Shown here one piece after another: positions 58,033 through 64,000 of a stretch of DNA of 64,000 nt (position 1 is its first letter; each line of letters starts with the position of its first letter). The stretch lies in assembly GCF_900143265.1 (NCBI RefSeq), contig NZ_FRDJ01000001.1:186001-250000 (forward strand), read 5' to 3'. Source of the DNA: Fervidobacterium gondwanense DSM 13020. GTDB taxonomy: Bacteria; Thermotogota; Thermotogae; Thermotogales; Fervidobacteriaceae. Below the pieces are notes generated by a model. The model searched no databases and was not told where the DNA came from. It worked only from the letters and a program-made list of their open reading frames with translations. The translations under genes were made by a program, and so were the position numbers.

Positions 58033-58434
58033 TCATCCCGCTATGATTTTCATATATACGTCCCTTGTCCTTGGTCCATCGAACTCGCAAAGAAAAACAC
58101 CTTGCCAAGTTCCCAATACTAAATTTCCGCCGCTGATTATCAAAGTTAAGCTGCTTCCAATGATTGAAGTCTTGATGTGAGCATCGGAATTCCCTTCTAA
58201 ATGGCTGTATCCTGCATCCTCTGGAATAAGTTTTCCCAAATGTCTAATCATATCACCTACAACCGAAGGATCTGCATGTTCGTTCACCGTAACACCACAC
58301 GTAGTGTGCGGAACATAAATTACAACTATACCTTCCCGAATGCCACTTTCACTGACAAATTTTCTCACTTCATTTGTTATCTCAATGAACTCAACACGTT
58401 TTGAAGTTTTGACACTTGTTTTCTTGAGCACCAA
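58033..58434 (-). CDS. YjbQ/UPF0047 family protein (second copy)
   Basis: The 133-residue protein keeps all family motifs: YVPHTTCGVTVNEHADP, the Gly-Asn-Ser-Asp-Ala-His box, LGTWQGVFLCEFDGPRTR. The reaction is unsettled (thiamin phosphate synthase-like activity was reported for one member). The start is TTG after GAGGTGAGCC. It lies 21 bases after the permease and 6 bases before the P-loop kinase-like gene, so it is likely in the BMP transporter operon. Confidence 0.84.
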   Translation of the reverse strand: MVLKKTSVKTSKRVEFIEITNEVRKFVSESGIREGIVVIYVPHTTCGVTVNEHADPSVVGDMIRHLGKLIPEDAGYSHLEGNSDAHIKTSIIGSSLTLIISGGNLVLGTWQGVFLCEFDGPRTRDVYMKIIAG

Positions 58435-58455
58435 GGCTCACCTCGAGAACTAACA

Positions 58456-59409
58456 TCATTTTTCGTACGGTACACCATCAGCTGCCGGGGCTCTAGATTT
58501 GCCAACAAATCCTGCGACAACGATGATAGTTAGTATGAAAGGAATCGTGTCGAAAAGCGATTTAACGTTAGATGCAACAGTTATTTCTTGCAAGCTCTGG
58601 AGTTGGTTCGATAAAGCGCCGAATAGTCCGAAGAATAGGCTTGCAAACATAGCACCTACAGGATTCCATTTTCCTATAATCATAGCAGCCAATCCGATGA
58701 ATCCTCTTCCGCCTGACATCAGTTCTTTGAACTGCCCAATTTCACCAACGCTTAGATATGCACCAGCCAAAGATGCAAATACACCACTCATTATAACACC
58801 AAAGTATCTGATGGCGTAAACATTAACACCCAATGTGTCCGCCGCTTCCGGGTTCTCACCAACTGACCTCATTCTAAGTCCAAGTTTTGTTTTGTATATG
58901 AGCCACCAGCCGAAGAACACACATGCAAAAGCGATGTACACGAATGGACTAATTTCACCTATTATCTCACCTATGAATGGAACTTTAACAAGCCCGGGTA
59001 TTGTCAGTTCGTCTATCTTTCCAACAAAATCAGTTTGTCCCGGTTGTCCAAATATTGGCTCCATCAAGAAGCCTGTCAAACCTTGCGAAAGGAGTATTAT
59101 CGACGTGCCGAGGACAACTTGGTTACCAGCCCACTTTATACTACCCCACGCATGGAGTAGAGCTATTAAGATACCACTTACTACTGCCATTAATACACCA
59201 AACCATACATTACCCGTAAGGTATGTAAAAACAACCGATGTGAATGCCCCCATCAGAATTATTCCCTCAAGTGCTATATTTACAACACCGGTTATTTCAC
59301 TGAAAACTCCTCCGAGTGAGGCGAAGATAAGTGGTGTAGCAGTAGTGAGCGCAATTTTGTAAAAAAGTGGATTTATGAATATGGAAAGTATCGCTGTCAG
59401 TGTTCTCAT
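58456..59409 (-). CDS. BMP-type ABC transporter permease (second permease)
   Basis: The 317-residue protein has about 8-10 hydrophobic helices and typical BMP/nucleoside family sequences: ITGVVNIALEGIILMGAFTSV, WAGNQVVLGTSIILLSQGL and AADTLGVNVYAIRYFGVIMSGVFASLAGAYLSVGEIGQF. This is the YufQ/NupQ-like inner-membrane component; the substrate is probably a nucleoside or related purine compound. The ATG overlaps the upstream permease stop by 4 bases. Confidence 0.9.
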   Translation of the reverse strand: MRTLTAILSIFINPLFYKIALTTATPLIFASLGGVFSEITGVVNIALEGIILMGAFTSVVFTYLTGNVWFGVLMAVVSGILIALLHAWGSIKWAGNQVVLGTSIILLSQGLTGFLMEPIFGQPGQTDFVGKIDELTIPGLVKVPFIGEIIGEISPFVYIAFACVFFGWWLIYKTKLGLRMRSVGENPEAADTLGVNVYAIRYFGVIMSGVFASLAGAYLSVGEIGQFKELMSGGRGFIGLAAMIIGKWNPVGAMFASLFFGLFGALSNQLQSLQEITVASNVKSLFDTIPFILTIIVVAGFVGKSRAPAADGVPYEK

Positions 59410-60452
59410 GCTTTCACCTTCTTTCTTGCATATATTGCTTTCACTATTCTATCAGCTGCAACAAGGAATATAACGATAGCCTGGACGATTATGACTATAT
59501 ATTTAGAAACACCCATGAATTGCATCTCATTACTACCTGTTCTCAGTGCTCCAATCAAAAGCGCAGCAAAGATTATACCAATTGGGTTGTTTTGACCAAT
59601 CAGCGCAATACTGATACCGTCAAATCCTTTCCCACCGGACAATTCACCGAGGAACCTGTGATGAACGCCCATCAGTTCAGTAACGCCAGCAAGACCAGCT
59701 AACGCTCCGCTTATCGCCATTGCAAGCACTACGTTTTTTGCAATGCTTATTCCACCGTATTCAGCGGCGTAAGGATTGAAACCGACGGCTTTTATTTCAT
59801 AACCAATCGTTGTTTTATTTAGAAAGACATACATGAAGACAGCTGCTGCAATAGATATTAGTATTCCTGCGCTGAGTTCCAACGCTCCAACTCTCATCAA
59901 GATTGGCAACTGCGCCGAAGTCGATATCTCGGGGCTTTTGGGTGTTCCAGAACCGGTTGCAAGCGGACCAGTGACCATGAAGGAAGCAATGTACGTAGTT
60001 GTCCAGTTGAGCATTATTGTTGTGACAACTTCATGCGCACCCGTTTTTGCTTTCAAGTATCCCGCTATGGCAGCCCAACCTGCGCCCGCGCCCATGCCTA
60101 TCAGCATAGTTAGTGGTATTGCAACTGCTGGTGGTAGTCCACCAAAATTGCTTGCGAATGTTGCAGCCATGAGTGCGCCCATCGCCATCTGACCTTCCGC
60201 ACCTATGTTAAAGACACCCGCTCTAAATCCAAAACCGACAGCAAGACCCGTAAGGATCAATGGTGTTGTTTTTATTAAGGTATCTATTATAGCTTGCTGG
60301 TTTCCAAACGCACCGTGCAAAAGTGCACCGTATGCTTGGATTGGGTTCTTTCCAATTGCAAGAATAACAAATGCAGAGATGAGCAATGCTATCAAAACAG
60401 CTGTTACTGGCACTGCGATACTCTGTAGCAATTTCTTCATTTGCTCCTTCAT
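59406..60452 (-). CDS. BMP-type ABC transporter permease (first permease)
   Basis: The 348-residue protein has about 9-10 helices, with FRAGVFNIGAEGQMAMGALMAATFA, KTGAHEVVTTIMLNW and AEYGGISIAKNVVLAMAISGALAGLAGVTELMGVHHRFL, typical of the YufP/NupP family. It partners the second permease and the ATPase, which directly adjoin it. The ATG overlaps the ATPase stop by 4 bases. Confidence 0.9.
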   Translation of the reverse strand: MKEQMKKLLQSIAVPVTAVLIALLISAFVILAIGKNPIQAYGALLHGAFGNQQAIIDTLIKTTPLILTGLAVGFGFRAGVFNIGAEGQMAMGALMAATFASNFGGLPPAVAIPLTMLIGMGAGAGWAAIAGYLKAKTGAHEVVTTIMLNWTTTYIASFMVTGPLATGSGTPKSPEISTSAQLPILMRVGALELSAGILISIAAAVFMYVFLNKTTIGYEIKAVGFNPYAAEYGGISIAKNVVLAMAISGALAGLAGVTELMGVHHRFLGELSGGKGFDGISIALIGQNNPIGIIFAALLIGALRTGSNEMQFMGVSKYIVIIVQAIVIFLVAADRIVKAIYARKKVKA

Positions 60453-62026
60453 CTCTTACCACCTCTGATTTCTTCGAGTTTCTTACCAGCCATCATTAAA
60501 CCAACCTCTTCTATCGTTGTTTCTTCTGGTTTCACTTCACCCATAATCTGCCCTTCATACATCACAAGGATTCTATCACTTAGTGAGAATATCTCTTCAA
60601 GTTCCATAGATATAAGCAGTATGCCAACGTCTTGCTCACGCATCCTTAAAATTTGCCTATGTATAAATTCGATCGCTCCAACATCCAAACCTCTTGTAGG
60701 TTGAGCAACGACCATGAATTTTGGACCCGCTTTTATTTCCCTTCCAACAACTAATTTCTGTTGGTTTCCTCCAGAAAAGTTCCCGCCCAGGTGCTCTATA
60801 ATCCTCGGACGAACGTCGAACTCTTCCATCAGCTCTGCTGTATATCTCTTAATTTCCTTATGATTCAAGAAAGCACCATTAGCAAATGGTCTTTTGTAAT
60901 GTCTTCCGAGGACAACATTATAGTAAGCTGGGAAAGGCTTAATTAAGGCGTGTTTCAATCTATCTTCAGCGATATGTGTCATTCCCATCTCTCTAAGTAT
61001 CTTCGGATGTTTATTTGTTACTTCAATACCTTCGAAAATTGTCTGACCTTTTTCTGCTTTACGAAGCCCTGTAATAGCTTCAACCAGCTCGGTCTGACCA
61101 TTTCCAGCAACACCCGCTATGCCAACTACCTCGCCTCTTCTGACTTGGAACGATACACCCCTTACAGCATCCAGATGCCTGTTATCTTTGACCCACAGAT
61201 CTTTTACTTCAAACACGACGTCTTTCGGCTTATGCGGCGCCTTGTCAAGTTTTAAAACAACATCTCGGCCAACCATTGCACGCGCAATTTCTCTTTCGTT
61301 CGTCTCTTTTGTTATTAATTCACCAGTAACTCGACCACCGCGCATAACAGTTATTCTATCACTTATTTCCATAACCTCGTTTAATTTGTGAGAAATGAAA
61401 AGTATAGTCTTTCCACTGCTTTGCAGATTTCTCATTATGACAAAGAGTTCTTCAACTTCTTGAGGTGTTAAAACAGCTGTTGGTTCGTCCAAAATTATTA
61501 TATTCGCACCTCTGTAAAGCGTTTTTATGATTTCAACTCTCTGCTGCATTCCAACTGGTATATCTTCTATTTTGGCATCGACATCGACGTACAAGCCGTA
61601 CTTTTCGGACAATTCTTTGACTTCTTGACGAGCTTTTTTCAAGTCAAAGTTCAGTCCTTTAACCGGTTCATTACCCAAAACAACGTTTTCTGCAACAGTT
61701 AGAGTGTTGACAAGCATGAAGTGCTGATGTACCATTCCGATTCCTGCCTTAATCGCGTCACGTGGACCAGTGAAGACCTTTTTCTGACCGTGTATGCGTA
61801 TCTCTCCGCTATCTGGATGGTACAACCCATAAAGCTGGTTCATCAATGTACTTTTACCTGCACCGTTTTCGCCGACGATAGCGTGTATCTCGCCTTTCTT
61901 AATCCTAACGGTTACCCTGTCATTTGCCAAAACACCAGGGAAGCGTTTCGTTATCTCAACCATTTCAACAGCGTACTCTTCGTGGTGCCTAACATCTTTC
62001 GTGACTTCTCCGACAACTTCGTTCAC
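60449..62026 (-). CDS. BMP-type ABC transporter ATP-binding protein, two ABC domains
   Basis: The 525-residue protein has two ATPase halves. The first is complete: Walker A GENGAGKSTLM near residue 56, a diverged signature VGMQQRVEIIK, Walker B NIIILDEPTAVLTPQE. The second has GVAGNGQTELVEA in place of Walker A, FSGGNQQKLVVGREI as signature and VVAQPTRGLDVGAI as Walker B, as in RbsA/YufO/NupO sugar and nucleoside importers where one site is non-hydrolytic. The start is GTG with GAGGTGG eight bases upstream, 143 bases after bmpA across a hairpin. Confidence 0.94.
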   Translation of the reverse strand: MNEVVGEVTKDVRHHEEYAVEMVEITKRFPGVLANDRVTVRIKKGEIHAIVGENGAGKSTLMNQLYGLYHPDSGEIRIHGQKKVFTGPRDAIKAGIGMVHQHFMLVNTLTVAENVVLGNEPVKGLNFDLKKARQEVKELSEKYGLYVDVDAKIEDIPVGMQQRVEIIKTLYRGANIIILDEPTAVLTPQEVEELFVIMRNLQSSGKTILFISHKLNEVMEISDRITVMRGGRVTGELITKETNEREIARAMVGRDVVLKLDKAPHKPKDVVFEVKDLWVKDNRHLDAVRGVSFQVRRGEVVGIAGVAGNGQTELVEAITGLRKAEKGQTIFEGIEVTNKHPKILREMGMTHIAEDRLKHALIKPFPAYYNVVLGRHYKRPFANGAFLNHKEIKRYTAELMEEFDVRPRIIEHLGGNFSGGNQQKLVVGREIKAGPKFMVVAQPTRGLDVGAIEFIHRQILRMREQDVGILLISMELEEIFSLSDRILVMYEGQIMGEVKPEETTIEEVGLMMAGKKLEEIRGGKR

Positions 62027-62113
62027 TATACGTCCACCTCCAAATCGTTATAAACATATCCGCTTTTCCGCTTTGACAAGCCAGCTTACAATCTGGCAAC
62101 TGACTTATCAAAA

Positions 62114-62132
62114 CGGGGGCATCCCGCCCCCG
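62114..62132 (-). terminator. Hairpin between bmpA and the ABC ATPase gene, possible attenuator
   Basis: Minus-strand CGGGGGC - GGGAT - GCCCCCG, a 7-base GC-only stem with a 5-base loop, followed by TTTTGAT. It lies 37 bases after the bmpA stop. The short T-run may permit partial read-through, giving more binding protein than transporter mRNA. Confidence 0.7.
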
Positions 62133-62169
62133 GAAGATCAAAACTCGTCAAGCTTTAAAAACACGAAGA

Positions 62170-63270
62170 TTATTTTGGAAGCTTTACGCCCTTTACTGTA
62201 AATGCCTTGAGCGCATCTTCTGAATCTGGAACTACTACTTTACCTTCTATAATGAGCTGCTTCAGGTAATCGAGTTCTTTTAATACATTTGGTGCAAGTT
62301 TATCAACAATTTCCTTTGTGTATTTCATTTCTGACATCCTTACGCCTTGTTCCTTAAGGCCGAGATTCTTAACTCCACCTTTGAACTGGCCTGTGAATGC
62401 CCACTTGACACCGTAGTATCCTGCCATGTCAACACCCTTCATCGCGCTTGTAAGAACAACTCCTGGTGCCATGTAGTCTTGGTCAACGTCAACACCGATT
62501 GCGTAGTAAAGAGATTTACCTGCCAATGCATATTTCTTTATGTTTTCTAAGCCTTTACCTGCGAGTTTTTCTGATCTTTCCTTTGCTGCTTCGATAACAC
62601 CATTACCGCAAGCTCCAGCTGCTGCAAAAATTATGTCAGCACCTTGTGAGAATTGTGAAACAGCGAGGTCTTTACCCTTCTTTGGATCGCTGAATTCATT
62701 TGTGTAACCTCTTAAAATAGTTATTTTCTTTCCTTTGAGATCTGTGTAAGCCTTTATACCTGCTTCGTAACCGTATCTGAATCTTTCAACTGGAGGAATA
62801 GCAATACCGCCTATGAAACCTACTTTTCCTGTTCTTGTCATCGCAGCTGCTATGTATCCAACTAAGAACGCTGATTCTTGTTCTTTGAAGAGGAAGTTGA
62901 TAACGTTTGGAAGTTCTTTATCAAACGCTATATCGATTCCCGCAAAGTATACTGTTGGATACTGTTGTGCTACTTTCATGAGTGCATCTGTCATCATGAA
63001 TCCAACTGCGAATACTATACCACCATCTTTTTCTTTCATAACTTCTTCCGCTGCTTTTGTAAGGTTTGGTATGTAGTCTGACTGTTCTTGGGACATGATA
63101 ACCTTTGATTCAACCTTGAGTTCTTTCGCTGCCCTTTCGATACCGGCCCACGTGCCGTCGTTGAAAGACTTGTCGCCAAGTCCGCCCGTGTCAGTAACCA
63201 TAATAGCTTTGAATGAGAATCCAAGTGTCAGAACAACTGCCAAAAGTGCGAAAACCAAAAGTTTCTTCAT
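62170..63270 (-). CDS. bmpA: BMP family ABC transporter substrate-binding protein
   Basis: The 366-residue protein begins with a signal peptide (KKLLVFALLAVVLTLGFSFKA) with no lipobox cysteine, then the Bmp pattern VTDTGGLGDKSFNDGTWAGIERAAKEL, GGIVFAVGFMMTDALM, and ADIIFAAAGACGNGVIEAAKE. Members bind nucleosides or purine-like ligands. The ATG at 63270 follows GGAGGGAGAG and overlaps the stop of the upstream membrane protein gene; longer starts run into that gene. The following three transporter genes complete an importer. Confidence 0.94.
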   Translation of the reverse strand: MKKLLVFALLAVVLTLGFSFKAIMVTDTGGLGDKSFNDGTWAGIERAAKELKVESKVIMSQEQSDYIPNLTKAAEEVMKEKDGGIVFAVGFMMTDALMKVAQQYPTVYFAGIDIAFDKELPNVINFLFKEQESAFLVGYIAAAMTRTGKVGFIGGIAIPPVERFRYGYEAGIKAYTDLKGKKITILRGYTNEFSDPKKGKDLAVSQFSQGADIIFAAAGACGNGVIEAAKERSEKLAGKGLENIKKYALAGKSLYYAIGVDVDQDYMAPGVVLTSAMKGVDMAGYYGVKWAFTGQFKGGVKNLGLKEQGVRMSEMKYTKEIVDKLAPNVLKELDYLKQLIIEGKVVVPDSEDALKAFTVKGVKLPK

Positions 63271-64000
63271 ACTCTCTCCCTCCTCCTTAGGATGTGGTTT
63301 TTGTACAGCCAGTAAATACCGAAACCTAATGACACTGCAAGAATGTATGGAACTAACCAATTAACATACATACTTATCGATGGTACACCAACTTGGATAA
63401 ATACTGTTTGTGTCTTTAACAACGTTAGCAGAGAAACTGCTACAGAGCCTATAAGTGGTACGAAAGCTTCCTCCCTTTTGAGTGCTGTTAAGAATAGTGC
63501 CAAAGCCAAGAGTATTGAAGCGGATAAGCCATAAAAGACTTTGTAAGTAGGAAGCAGCACGTACGAGGACTTCTTTGTTTTCGCAACAGTGTCAACCAAC
63601 ATCTTTGCGTGCGAACTTTGGAAATTCGACTCGATGAAATCTATGATGTAATTTCTGAAACCATCAGAGCCAACTGATGCGAATTTTGCAAAATCTTTTT
63701 CGAAAGCTCTTAAAAGTTTCTGCACTTTGGAAAATCTCTTCGATTCGAAGTATATGAAGTCTTCGATTTCCTTTTTGTGATCCTTTTCATCCGCTCCTAT
63801 ACTTTTTGCATATTGAATCCTTTTTTCAAAATTCTCTGGTACGAACAATTCTTCTGGGAGGTCAAAAGTGTCTATTTCCAAATCGCTTAACAGCGTACTG
63901 AACTTCGATACAGATTCGTTTACAATCGTATTATAATCTTTGAGTCTTATTTTTATAACAGAAAGGTCATCTTTGAAGATATCTTCAATTAAACTTCGGT
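63267..64000 (-). CDS. Membrane protein of unknown function (5' end outside window)
   Basis: The frame is open to base 64000, giving at least 243 residues plus a missing N-terminus. The visible part has a long charged, helical section (including EKRIQYAKSIGADEKDHKKE) and then three hydrophobic segments in the last 95 residues (TYKVFYGLSASILLALALFLTAL, PLIGSVAVSLLTLLK, YVNWLVPYILAVSLGFGIYWLY), with the basic tail RRRERV. Its stop overlaps the bmpA ATG by 4 bases (ATGA), so translation is coupled to the transporter operon. I do not recognise the family. Confidence 0.75.
   Translation of the reverse strand, partial: RSLIEDIFKDDLSVIKIRLKDYNTIVNESVSKFSTLLSDLEIDTFDLPEELFVPENFEKRIQYAKSIGADEKDHKKEIEDFIYFESKRFSKVQKLLRAFEKDFAKFASVGSDGFRNYIIDFIESNFQSSHAKMLVDTVAKTKKSSYVLLPTYKVFYGLSASILLALALFLTALKREEAFVPLIGSVAVSLLTLLKTQTVFIQVGVPSISMYVNWLVPYILAVSLGFGIYWLYKNHILRRRERV

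Overview
The window looks like a chromosomal segment from a thermophilic, flagellated member of the Thermotogota, most likely Fervidobacterium or a close relative. This is judged from gene content and protein style (csrA-fliW, a fliY with CheC domains, an EF-G-like paralogue, charged Lys/Glu-rich proteins, moderately AT-rich DNA) and not from any database search. It is gene-dense with short gaps, many 4-base start/stop overlaps and frequent GTG or TTG starts. Several promoters have an extended -10 (TGnTATAAT) with a weak -35. I saw no rRNA, CRISPR array, insertion sequence or prophage.

Layout. 1-14796 (minus) is a long housekeeping run read from leuS down to a truncated DNA methyltransferase: leuS, a SurA-like chaperone, a K+ channel, mtnA, serS, dxs, an Asp23/DAK2 pair, rseC, a lipase-like hydrolase, fliW-csrA, gatC, yraN and smpB. 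15155-23658 (plus) carries mgtE, a small membrane protein, uvrA, a tightly overlapped rdgB-hutI-NusG II-Gx transporter set and a GH1 glucosidase. 23703-34891 (minus) is a flagellar operon: motE-like, fliK, flgD, flgE, flbD, motA, motB, fliL, fliM, fliY. 35003-40872 (minus) holds an EF-G-like GTPase, a dihydrofolate reductase, groES-groEL behind a degenerate CIRCE operator, an acidic coiled-coil orphan and tRNA-Ala(GGC).

41120-46455 (plus) encodes three exported proteins of unknown role: an Ig-like lipoprotein, a 901-residue propeller-like protein with a dockerin-like calcium loop, and a small lipoprotein. 46528-49790 (minus) is a UPF0047 protein, a PAS-PAS-AAA+-Fis sigma-54-type activator and an MFS transporter.

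50023-57070 (plus) is the most unusual part. Five closely spaced genes encode a CHASE2 adenylate cyclase, a GAF plus HD-GYP protein whose catalytic HD pair is lost, a DUF3307 membrane protein, a FecR-domain protein fused to a predicted outer-membrane beta-barrel, and an intact GAF-HD-GYP phosphodiesterase. Together they suggest an envelope-sensing module that joins cAMP and cyclic-dinucleotide signalling. 57144-64000 (minus) holds HU and a BMP-type nucleoside ABC transporter operon. That operon ends with a second UPF0047 gene and a shikimate-kinase-like protein lacking the shikimate-binding residues, and it has a hairpin between the binding-protein and ATPase genes. It begins with a membrane protein cut by the window edge.
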